A stretch of DNA of 64,000 nucleotides from VRUE01 sp963742535. GTDB lineage: Bacteria > Actinomycetota > Thermoleophilia > Solirubrobacterales > 70-9. The notes under the pieces were generated by a model. The model was not told where the DNA came from, searched no databases, and was given only the letters and a program-made list of their open reading frames with translations. The position numbers were made by a program, and so were the translations under genes. Location: NCBI GenBank assembly GCA_963742535.1, contig CAVUMC010000002.1, positions 2,356,001 to 2,420,000 on the forward strand, written 5' to 3'. This document shows, piece by piece, positions 41,442 through 48,584 of the stretch. Every line of letters starts with the position of its first letter. Positions within the stretch are counted from its first letter, which is position 1.

Positions 41442-42401
41442 ATGTCTGAACTACTCAATCGACCCTGCGGGGGACGCTTCGGCAACATCGTCGAGTCGAT
41501 CGGCAATACGCCGCTGGTCGAGCTACCGCGGCTTTCGCCCAATCCCGACGTTCGCATCTACGCCAAGCTCGAGGGGCACAATCCGACCGGCTCGGTCAAG
41601 GACCGCGTCGCCAAGTCGATGATCGAGGCGGCCGAGGCGGAGGGGGCGATCCAGCCCGGCCAGACGATCCTCGAGCCCACCTCGGGCAACACCGGCATCG
41701 CCCTGGCGATGATCTGCCGGCGCAAGGGCTACAAGCTGAAGGTGGTGATGCCAGACAACGTCACCGAGGAGCGCACCCAGCTGCTGAAGATGTACGGGGC
41801 GGAGATCGTCTACTCCGAGGGCCCCAAGGGCTCCAACGGCGCGGTCGAGGTAGCTCTCGACATGGCCCAGGACTCGCAGTACTACATGCCCTACCAGTAC
41901 GGCAACGAGGCCAACCCACTCGCCCACTACAACGGCACCGCGGTGGAGATCCTCGATGAGCTTGACGAGGTAACCGCTTTCGTTGGCGGCCTCGGCACCG
42001 GCGGCACTCTGATGGGTAACGGCCGCCGCCTCAAGGAGGAAAACCCCGACACCCTGATCGTCGCCGCCGAGCCGATGCAGGGTGAGCTGGTCGACGGCCT
42101 GCGCTCGCTCGACGACGGCTTCATCCCGCCGATCATCGACATCACTCTGCTCGACCGCAAGATCATGGTCTCCAACCGCGACGCGATCGTCTGGACCCGC
42201 AAGCTGCTCGAGGAGGAGGGCGTCTTCGCCGGCGTCTCCTCCGGCGCGATCGCCCGCATCGCCGCCCGCATCGCCGGCGAGCTCGACGGCGGCAACGTCG
42301 TCTTCCTCATCCCCGACGACGGCTGGAAGTACCTCTCTTCAGGTGTGTACACCAAGCCGATCGAGGAGATCGAAAACCTCGATTCCACTGTTTGGTGGTA
42401 A
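41442..42401 (+). CDS. cysM: CysO-dependent cysteine synthase CysM
   Basis: 319 aa PLP enzyme of fold type II. Lys53 in NPTGSVKDRVAKSM is the PLP lysine; TSGNTGIALAM (near 78) and GTGGTLMGNGR (near 185) bind substrate and phosphate. The C-terminus DDGWKYLSSGVYTKPIEEIENLDSTVWW is CysM-like; M. tuberculosis CysM also ends in a KYLS-type closing segment used with O-phosphoserine and CysO. The neighbouring cysO strengthens CysM over CysK. Start ATG 41442 is the first good codon after the operator. Confidence 0.9.
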   Translation: MSELLNRPCGGRFGNIVESIGNTPLVELPRLSPNPDVRIYAKLEGHNPTGSVKDRVAKSMIEAAEAEGAIQPGQTILEPTSGNTGIALAMICRRKGYKLKVVMPDNVTEERTQLLKMYGAEIVYSEGPKGSNGAVEVALDMAQDSQYYMPYQYGNEANPLAHYNGTAVEILDELDEVTAFVGGLGTGGTLMGNGRRLKEENPDTLIVAAEPMQGELVDGLRSLDDGFIPPIIDITLLDRKIMVSNRDAIVWTRKLLEEEGVFAGVSSGAIARIAARIAGELDGGNVVFLIPDDGWKYLSSGVYTKPIEEIENLDSTVWW

Positions 42402-42440
42402 TCGACCTTTTCGACTAACCGCAACTCCCCGGTCGCCGCG

Positions 42441-42470
42441 TGTTTGATCAGCCGCGCTGACGATCAAACA
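42441..42470 (+). terminator. 9-bp inverted repeat after cysM
   Basis: TGTTTGATC (42441-42449) pairs exactly with GATCAAACA (42462-42470) across a 12-base GC-rich loop. No T-run follows. It lies between cysM and the delta-60 gene, whose ribosome site GGGGAGGGG follows directly, so it could end cysM transcription or regulate the downstream start. Confidence 0.45.
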
Positions 42471-42486
42471 AAGGGGAGGGGTTGGT

Positions 42487-43740
42487 ATGTCACGCTGGAC
42501 ACCGCTGTCGCTGGTCATCGTCTGCTTCTTCTTCATTTGCGCCCAGTCCGCTTTTGCCAGAGGACACCTGGATGCCGGCTTCGGCGAAGGGGGTGTGGTC
42601 GACGTCAGCGAGGACCTTGGCTCCGGTTCGCTCGGTTCCGTCGCGGTCGCCCCTGACCGGAGCATCTACTTCACCGAATCGAGCCCGGTCTGTTATCGCG
42701 GTGGCTGCCCCGACAAGGTGAGGTTGAGGCGCTATCGCTCCGACGGCAGTCTCGACCATCGTTTCAGCGAGCCGAGGATCGCACGGGCGATGGCAGGCGG
42801 GTACCTGCTGGTCGATCCGGCGGGAAGGCCCTTGATGGGTTGGGAACGGCACTCCGGCGGTGGGGGCATCGCGATCAGGCGCTTCCAGTCCGGCGGAGAC
42901 GTCGATCGCTCCTTTGGCGACTCCGGAACGGTGACGCTCGACTGCCGTTGCTTCTTCGAGTCACTGGTCCTGGCGCCCGGCGGGAAGCTGATCGCCAGCG
43001 GCTATTGGGAGACGAAGCGCCGGGGCAAGGGCGTGCGCGTGAAGTCGAAATGGTTCTTCGCTCGGCTGAAGCCCGATGGAGGGCTCGACCGGAGCTTCGG
43101 CCGTGGCGGTGTGGTCTGGCTGCCCCAGCCGGCCTACTTCTCCCCGGACCAGATCGTTCCGGCCCGCGGTGGAGACTTCCTTGCCGGCACGCGGCCGCTC
43201 AGCCACGAAGCGTCCGTTCCCTTCGTCACGCGGCTCTCCGACCGCGGTCACCTCGCTCGGAGATATGCCGCGAGGACCCGGCGTTCGCTGGTCGGGCTGC
43301 CCCAGACCAGCAGGCAGTCCATCGGCTGGGAAGGGATCTCGCTGATCCCGCGTGGGCGCGGGGGGGTCGACGTGTATGGCTTCTTCTACAACGGGAAGGG
43401 CGTGGCCGTGAGGCTTCGGCCCGACGGGAGCAGGAACAGGTCGTTCGGGCACGGCGGCGTCGCCTCATTCCCGTTCGACCTGAATGACGTGGTGTCCGAC
43501 GGCGCGGGCGGTGCCCTCGCTGTGGGCTACAAGCATGGCCACTACGGCGTCTCCCGCGTTGACCCCGGGGGCCGGCTCGACCGTCGCTTCGGCCGCGTAG
43601 CCCTGCCCGGCGCCTACAACGAATACGGGTTGGAGATCTATGCGTCGGGCCGGGGGTCCGCTGTCGTCGTCGCCCGCGGCGAATCGGTCTGTCGCTTCGG
43701 CTGTCCCAGCGAACCGAAGCTGTTCCGGGTCCTGCGCTAG
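42487..43740 (+). CDS. Secreted delta-60-repeat protein
   Basis: 417 aa, ATG 42487 preceded by GGGGAGGGG. Signal peptide about 1-22 (LVIVCFFFICAQSAFA). Several repeats of the LDxSFGxxG type are visible: LDAGFGEGGVVDV, LDHRFSEPR, VDRSFGDSGTVTLD, LDRSFGRGGVVWL, RNRSFGHGGVASF, LDRRFGRVALP. Delta-60 repeats are of about 55-60 residues and probably fold as a propeller in exported proteins. A Cys pair near the C-terminus (SVCRFGCPSEP) resembles one near 65 (SPVCYRGGCPDK). The gene abuts the next one without a gap. It interrupts the cysteine cluster. Confidence 0.82.
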   Translation: MSRWTPLSLVIVCFFFICAQSAFARGHLDAGFGEGGVVDVSEDLGSGSLGSVAVAPDRSIYFTESSPVCYRGGCPDKVRLRRYRSDGSLDHRFSEPRIARAMAGGYLLVDPAGRPLMGWERHSGGGGIAIRRFQSGGDVDRSFGDSGTVTLDCRCFFESLVLAPGGKLIASGYWETKRRGKGVRVKSKWFFARLKPDGGLDRSFGRGGVVWLPQPAYFSPDQIVPARGGDFLAGTRPLSHEASVPFVTRLSDRGHLARRYAARTRRSLVGLPQTSRQSIGWEGISLIPRGRGGVDVYGFFYNGKGVAVRLRPDGSRNRSFGHGGVASFPFDLNDVVSDGAGGALAVGYKHGHYGVSRVDPGGRLDRRFGRVALPGAYNEYGLEIYASGRGSAVVVARGESVCRFGCPSEPKLFRVLR

Positions 43741-44811
43741 ATGTTCCACGTTCGCGCGGGGCGTGTGCTCGCTCTCGCGATCGCACTCCTGACGGTGTCC
43801 ACGGGGCTGTTTGCGAATGGCGCCGTCGCGAGCGCGAAGCCGGTCCCGGCCCGGTTTCTCGGCGTGGTCCCGGGGAGCGAGCTCGGCGAAGCGGATTTCG
43901 ACCGCATGCAGGGCGTCGTCGGCACCCTGCGCATCCCGTTCTACTGGTACGAAATCGAGCCGCGACCGGGGGTCTACGACTTCGCCCGGTTGGACGCCGT
44001 GGTGGGCGAGGCGGCGGATCGTGGCATCGCGGTGCTGCCATTCGTCTACGGCTCGCCACGCTGGGCGACGGGTGGTGAGGCGATGCCCCCGCTGCGGGGG
44101 AAGGCGCGAGCCGCTTGGCAGAGTGCGTTGCGTCGACTGGTTCGCCGCTACGGCCCGGGGGGCGGATTCTGGCGCGGGCGGGAGCGGCGATTGCCGATCC
44201 GTCGCTGGCAGATCTGGAACGAGCCGAACTTCCTGCTCTTCTGGCGCCCACAGCCGTCGCCGCATGACTATGCGGAACTGCTGAAGGGGAGCGCGAGCGC
44301 GATTCGCGCGGCAGATCCCGGTGCCACCGTGATCGCCGCGGGCGTCGCGCCGGTCGAAGGTGGGATCTCCCCCTGGAGCTTTCTGCGCCGCCTCTACCGA
44401 CAGCCCGGCGTGCGCGACTCCTTCGACGTCCTTGCCCTGCATCCGTACGCACCCCATGTCTCCTGGATCGCGATCGAGATTCGCTTCGTGCGCAGGCTGA
44501 TGGCCGAAGCCGGCGATGCGCGTACGCCTTTGCAGCTGACCGAGCTCGGCGTCGCTTCCGGCAACGATCCCCGTGACGTCTTCGATCTCGGTCTTCGCGG
44601 ACAGGCTTCCTATCCACGCAGGGTGCTCGCGCTCGTCTTGCGCAACCGCCATCGCTGGCACCTGTCGGGATTGGACTGGTTCACTTGGAAGGACGCCTCC
44701 GCGGCGGATGTTCATTGCGGCTTCTGTCAACACAGCGGGCTCATCGATGCGAGTGGCGAGCCGAAGCCCGCCTGGACAGCTTTCCGTGCGGCGGCAACTT
44801 CGCCCGAGTAG
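43741..44811 (+). CDS. Secreted glycoside hydrolase, clan GH-A type
   Basis: 356 aa, start ATG 43741 directly following the upstream TAG. Signal peptide about 1-32 (GAVASA). TIM-barrel elements: RIPFYWYEIEPRPGVYDF (near 65), VLPFVYGSPRWATG (near 98), WQIWNEPNFLLFW (acid/base E161), DVLALHPYAPHV (near 230) and LQLTELGVASG (likely nucleophile E268). This pattern suits clan A families such as GH5/GH39; the exact family and substrate cannot be set from sequence. Pairs with the delta-60 gene as an extracellular unit set in the middle of the cysteine cluster. Confidence 0.85.
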   Translation: MFHVRAGRVLALAIALLTVSTGLFANGAVASAKPVPARFLGVVPGSELGEADFDRMQGVVGTLRIPFYWYEIEPRPGVYDFARLDAVVGEAADRGIAVLPFVYGSPRWATGGEAMPPLRGKARAAWQSALRRLVRRYGPGGGFWRGRERRLPIRRWQIWNEPNFLLFWRPQPSPHDYAELLKGSASAIRAADPGATVIAAGVAPVEGGISPWSFLRRLYRQPGVRDSFDVLALHPYAPHVSWIAIEIRFVRRLMAEAGDARTPLQLTELGVASGNDPRDVFDLGLRGQASYPRRVLALVLRNRHRWHLSGLDWFTWKDASAADVHCGFCQHSGLIDASGEPKPAWTAFRAAATSPE

Positions 44812-44855
44812 GTCGCGCGTCGGTACCGGTATCTGTTCGCTAGCCTCGCCGCACG

Positions 44856-45254
44856 ATGCGGATCGCACAGTCCCTGATCGACGAGATGGTCGCGCACGCT
44901 CGCGAGGACCTGCCAAACGAGTGCTGTGGCATGGTCGGCGGCGCCGACGGCGAGGCCAGTGCGGTGATCCGGGTGGAGAACGCCGCGGCCAGCCCACTGC
45001 GCTTCGAGATGGACCCGCAGGGGCAGTACAACGCTCTCAAGGCGATCGAAGACGACGGCAAGGAGCTGCTGGCGATCTACCACTCGCACACCAAGAGTGC
45101 CGCCTATCCGTCGCAGACCGACGTCAACCAGGCGGTCAACTGGCCCGATGCGATCTACCTGATCGTCTCGCTGCAAGACGAAGACGCTCCCGATGTCAAG
45201 GGCTACTGGCTGAAAGACCTGAAGATCGCCGATGCCGAGCTCGTCGTCGAGTAG
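44856..45254 (+). CDS. mec: Mec, JAMM/MPN+ metallopeptidase releasing cysteine from CysO
   Basis: 132 aa. The zinc-binding JAMM motif is complete: E22 in NECCGMVGG, H76 and H78 in IYHSHTK, then PSQTD with S86 and D89. Mec of M. tuberculosis hydrolyses CysO-cysteine to free the new cysteine and regenerate CysO. Length is normal for a minimal JAB domain. ATG 44856 follows a short gap of 44 bases after the hydrolase. It is 2.5 kb from cysM, unlike the compact mec-cysO-cysM order of mycobacteria. The stop overlaps the DUF2007 gene by 23 bases. Confidence 0.93.
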   Translation: MRIAQSLIDEMVAHAREDLPNECCGMVGGADGEASAVIRVENAAASPLRFEMDPQGQYNALKAIEDDGKELLAIYHSHTKSAAYPSQTDVNQAVNWPDAIYLIVSLQDEDAPDVKGYWLKDLKIADAELVVE

Positions 45255-45498
45255 CGGCGGCCGTCTCGTCAAGGTCGCTTACGCGTACCACCAGATGGAG
45301 GCGGAGATGATCCAGTCTCTGCTCGAGGCGCACGGGATTCCGAGCATGGTTCAACGCAGCATCGACAACCCCGAGTTCATGGCCGCCGGTCCGCGCCAGA
45401 TCCTCGTCCCCGAAGCCGCCGCTGAAGAAGCGCGTGAAGTGCTCGAGAACTCGCCCGGCGAAAGCTTGCCCGGCGAAGGCCTTCCCGACGAAGGCTAG
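45232..45498 (+). CDS. DUF2007-domain protein
   Basis: 88 aa from ATG 45232. VKVAYAYHQMEAEMIQSLLEAHGIPSMVQ (about 13-42) followed by GPRQILVPEAAAEEAREVL (about 53-72) is the DUF2007 (PF09413-type) signature, a ferredoxin-like fold often called a signal-transducing protein without defined role. The N-terminus MPSSSSSSGG and the C-terminal repeated PGE..LPGEGLPDEG are low complexity. The start lies within mec, overlapping by 23 bases, so the two are translated together. Confidence 0.8.
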   Translation: MPSSSSSSGGRLVKVAYAYHQMEAEMIQSLLEAHGIPSMVQRSIDNPEFMAAGPRQILVPEAAAEEAREVLENSPGESLPGEGLPDEG

Positions 45499-46256
45499 AT
45501 CGGACCGGTCGGGGGCCGGGTGATCTCGCGCAGGTAGGCCCGCCAAACGTCTTCGACCTCGCCGAAGCGCGCCCCGAAGGCCTCTTCGATCGTCGGCACC
45601 GCCCCGCCGGGACGGAGCTCTAGCGCGAGTCGCTCGCAGGCGTCCGGGCCACGTTCGGCCTCGAGCAGGTCGAAGATGGTGCCGCCGAGGATCACCGCGT
45701 CACGGCGCGAGGGCGGGAAAGAGGGGCGGGCGCTCTCGCGCAAGCGCCTGATCACGGCCGGGCGGTAAAAGCCGACCTGGCGTGAGAAGTATTGGGCGCC
45801 GCCTTCGACCAGCCAGGCCCAGCGCAGATAGCGGACGAAACGGCGCGGCGTCCACGACGGTGGCAGCGCTTGGTTGTTGGCGGCGATCACAAGTTGCGCG
45901 TAGAGGCGCTCGGCGGTTCCGCGCAGTGCCTCGCGTGAATCCGCTCCGCCGGCGCGGCGCTCCATGTGAGGGTCGTTGAGCACGTGCAGCTCGGTCGACA
46001 TCGGCCAGCCGGCGAGATAGCGGCGACCCGCTGGCGCCGCCGACCAGCGCGCCGCCGGCAGGAAGGGGTGGGCGAGCGCGAGCCAGAGCGGGTTGGTGTG
46101 GACGACGACGGTGATCTCACCGGGCACGACCTCGAAGCGGTCCTCCAGTCGCAGCCGCAGTTCCTCCATCCGGTCCAGCGTCCGCTCCGCAAATGCCGCA
46201 TCGCCGCTGTCATGACGCGCGGTGAAGCTCAGCGATTCCGTTTCGACCCACGGCAT
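45495..46256 (-). CDS. Peptidase MA-like protein with apparently lost zinc motif
   Basis: 253 aa. The overall pattern (RMEELRLRLEDRFEVVPGEITVVVHTNP, then a helical region with WLVEGGAQYFSRQVGFYRPAVIRRL near 155) resembles gluzincin peptidase MA-like families, in which a Glu of WLxEGxA follows HExxH. Where HExxH is expected, the sequence reads YAQLVIAANNQALPPSW, so the zinc site is missing and the protein is probably not an active peptidase. No signal peptide. Its stop overlaps the convergent DUF2007 stop. Family assignment is tentative. Confidence 0.55.
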   Translation of the reverse strand: MPWVETESLSFTARHDSGDAAFAERTLDRMEELRLRLEDRFEVVPGEITVVVHTNPLWLALAHPFLPAARWSAAPAGRRYLAGWPMSTELHVLNDPHMERRAGGADSREALRGTAERLYAQLVIAANNQALPPSWTPRRFVRYLRWAWLVEGGAQYFSRQVGFYRPAVIRRLRESARPSFPPSRRDAVILGGTIFDLLEAERGPDACERLALELRPGGAVPTIEEAFGARFGEVEDVWRAYLREITRPPTGPI

Positions 46257-46295
46257 GCCGCGACCCTACTAAGGGAATGTCGCCGTCAGGCTGGG

Positions 46296-46931
46296 TTAAA
46301 CGAGAGCTGGCTCAGGAGTTGCTGCGCCACAGACCTGGAGGATCTCGGCGCGGGCCCGATCAAACTCTTCGTCGGCCATCACCGGGGTGCCCTCGAAGGG
46401 CAGTTCGCGGTCGACCTCAACCCAGGAGCGGCAGCCGTGGTACTCCTCGCGTACCCGCACCGTGACTGGGCGGGGGATGCGATGGACCCGCAGCAGCAGT
46501 ACGTGCAGCGGGTGGCGGCGCTTCCAGTTGAGTCGCTTCTCGGCGTAGTCCGGCGTCCAGACGTAATAAGGGGAAAGGCTGTCGACGGCGCGCGGGTCGG
46601 TGACCGTGATGTGATCGGTCACCTCTGCCCAGGCACGCAAGCGCACACGCTCGGGCTGGGAGATGCCGCCGTCCTGGATCAGGGCACCGGGCGGGGGCTC
46701 CTCGTCGGGCCAGACGCCCTCCTCGAGTGCACGACCGAGCTCAGGATGATGGGACTCCCGGACCAGGTTGTTCCGCTGGTGGTCGAAGGTGGGGTAGAGG
46801 AAGAAGCGTTCGTGCTCAAGCTCGAAGTGCTTGTTCTCCTCGCGGATCCCACCCTTGCGGAGGGTCAGCAGTTGCTCGCCCTCGGCGAGCGCGCGGACCG
46901 TTACGGCCCATTCCTTGAAAGCGATCGGCAT
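46296..46931 (-). CDS. DUF1802-family protein
   Basis: 211 aa from ATG 46931 (MPIAFKEWAVTVRALAEGEQ). The sequence LLTLRKGGIREENKHFELEHERFFLYPTFDHQRNNLV (about 22-58) matches the DUF1802 family signature. Rest includes VRLRAWAEVTDHITVTDP and the C-terminal FEGTPVMADEEFDRARAEI. No transmembrane segment. Function unknown in the family. The frame remains open upstream but the preceding codons do not fit. It is preceded by a 141-base gap in which I see nothing definable, and is followed by a 39-base gap. Confidence 0.85.
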   Translation of the reverse strand: MPIAFKEWAVTVRALAEGEQLLTLRKGGIREENKHFELEHERFFLYPTFDHQRNNLVRESHHPELGRALEEGVWPDEEPPPGALIQDGGISQPERVRLRAWAEVTDHITVTDPRAVDSLSPYYVWTPDYAEKRLNWKRRHPLHVLLLRVHRIPRPVTVRVREEYHGCRSWVEVDRELPFEGTPVMADEEFDRARAEILQVCGAATPEPALV

Positions 46932-47072
46932 TTGAAGTCGTACCTTTAGAAGGTGGTTTGCAACTTGACTGGAGGGCGGTTCCCGTGCCTCGGACCCCTG
47001 TCCAGGTTGAGAGGCCGCCCGGATCGAGCATTTTAGACGAGCTTGCCCGGATTGCAAAATTTGTGATGAAAA

Positions 47073-48584
47073 TCACGGACGGCCGTAGCCGCCGCCGCCC
47101 GGAGTTTCGAGGCGAAGTCGCTCTCCGGGAGCGAGCTCGCCCTCGATCTTACTGCTGAGTTGTCGCTTGTTGTGAAGGTTTCTCCCGGGCTCGCCGTCGC
47201 CGCCGCCGTTGCGGCCGCGCGGTGGGTGTCGGCGGCGCTCGCTGATCAACGAGTAGCGCATCGGAGCAAGGGCCTCGATCTCACGGACCAAGCCGTCGCC
47301 GCCGCGGTGCGCCCCGTTGCCGCCGCTGCCGCGGCGCAGTGAGAGCTCCCGCACGCGCAGGGGGAATTCGCTCTCGAGGGCCTCAACCGGGGTGTTCAGC
47401 GTGTTCGACATCGCCACATGGATCGCGCTCGGGCCGTTCGCGTCCGGGCAGGCTCCCTGGCCGCCGCCGAGCGTCTCGTAGTAAGTGAAGTCATCGTTGG
47501 CGAGCGTCAGGTTGTTCATCGTGCCCTGGCCTTGAGCGGGGACGGGACGGGCGCCGCCGAGCGCGGCGATGACCAGGTCGGCGACGCGGCTCGAGGTCTC
47601 GACGTTGCCTGCGGCAACGGCCGCGGGCGGGCGCGCGTTGAGCAGGCAGCCCTCGGGGGCGCGAACCTCGATCGGCCGGTAGGCGCCGGCGCAGGGTGGC
47701 GCCTCGGGGTCGGTCAGGACCCGCACGGCGAAGTAGGCGGCCGACTTGGTTACCGAGGGCGGGCAGTTGAGGTTGCCCTCGACCTGGGGGTCGGTGCCGC
47801 TGAAGTCGAGCGTTAGCTCTTCGCCGCGGATCGTCGCCTCGACTCGCAGCACCGCGTCGCGCGGCTCACCGCCCCCGTCGTCCTCGAGCACGTCCGCGGC
47901 GGCATAGGTGCCATCGGGCAGTTCGGCGAGCGCGGCGCGGGTGCGGCGCTCGGCGTAGGCGAGGATCTCCTCCATCCCCGTGCGGAACTGGTTACGCCCG
48001 TGGCGCGCGGCCAGCTCGCTCAGTCGGGCGGCGCCGATCTTGTTGGCGGCTGCCTGGGCGCGCAGATCGGCCAGGCGCTGGCGCGGGAAGCGCATCTGGC
48101 TCGCCAGCCCGCGCAGGGTTGGCTCATCAGCGCGGGTCGGAGGGATCACGACGCCCTCCTCCTCCAGGCGCCGGGAGTTGGCGGGCATGCTGCCGGGCGT
48201 CGGACCGCCGACGTCGGCGTGGTGGGCGCGGCAGGCGGCAAAGCCGAGCAGCTCACGATCGGCGAAGACCGGCGCGATCAGGGTGATGTCCGGCAGGTGG
48301 GTACCGCCGCGGTAGGGGTCGTTGAGAATCCAGGGCTCTCCCGGGCGCTGCTCCAGATCGAGCACGGCGGCGACCGCGTCCGGCATCGAGCCGAGGTGGA
48401 CCGGGATGTGCTCGGCCTGCATCACCAGCTCGCCGGCGGCGTCGAAGATCGCGGTCGAGCAGTCGTGGCGCTCCTTGATGTTGGCCGAGTAGGCGGAGCG
48501 AATCAGCGCCGCGCCCATCTCTTCGCAGGCCGCGTGCAGGCCGCCGATCATCACCTGCAGCGCGATCGGATCGAGCGCGCTCAT
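47073..48584 (-). CDS. hyuB: Hydantoinase B/oxoprolinase family subunit
   Basis: 503 aa from ATG 48584, overlapping the hyuA stop by four bases. Typical segments are PIALQVMIGGLHAACEEMGAALIRSAYSANIKERHDCSTAIFD, MVMQAEHIPVHLGSMP-like (LVMQAEHIPVHLGSMPDAV), LNDPYRGGTHLPDITLIAPVF and NPGGGG-like C-terminal glycine-rich PGGGGYGRP. It pairs with HyuA in ATP-dependent ring opening of 5-membered cyclic amides (hydantoin or 5-oxoproline). Which substrate is used is not readable. Last gene of the GT4-coil-nadB-hyuA-hyuB unit. The gene symbol reflects family, not tested activity. Confidence 0.88.
   Translation of the reverse strand: MSALDPIALQVMIGGLHAACEEMGAALIRSAYSANIKERHDCSTAIFDAAGELVMQAEHIPVHLGSMPDAVAAVLDLEQRPGEPWILNDPYRGGTHLPDITLIAPVFADRELLGFAACRAHHADVGGPTPGSMPANSRRLEEEGVVIPPTRADEPTLRGLASQMRFPRQRLADLRAQAAANKIGAARLSELAARHGRNQFRTGMEEILAYAERRTRAALAELPDGTYAAADVLEDDGGGEPRDAVLRVEATIRGEELTLDFSGTDPQVEGNLNCPPSVTKSAAYFAVRVLTDPEAPPCAGAYRPIEVRAPEGCLLNARPPAAVAAGNVETSSRVADLVIAALGGARPVPAQGQGTMNNLTLANDDFTYYETLGGGQGACPDANGPSAIHVAMSNTLNTPVEALESEFPLRVRELSLRRGSGGNGAHRGGDGLVREIEALAPMRYSLISERRRHPPRGRNGGGDGEPGRNLHNKRQLSSKIEGELAPGERLRLETPGGGGYGRP

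Noticed and set aside
43226..44997. Two long minus-strand frames opposite the delta-60 and hydrolase genes
   Set aside because: Arg/Ala/Gly-rich products without motifs; the plus strand carries clear signal peptides and catalytic residues.
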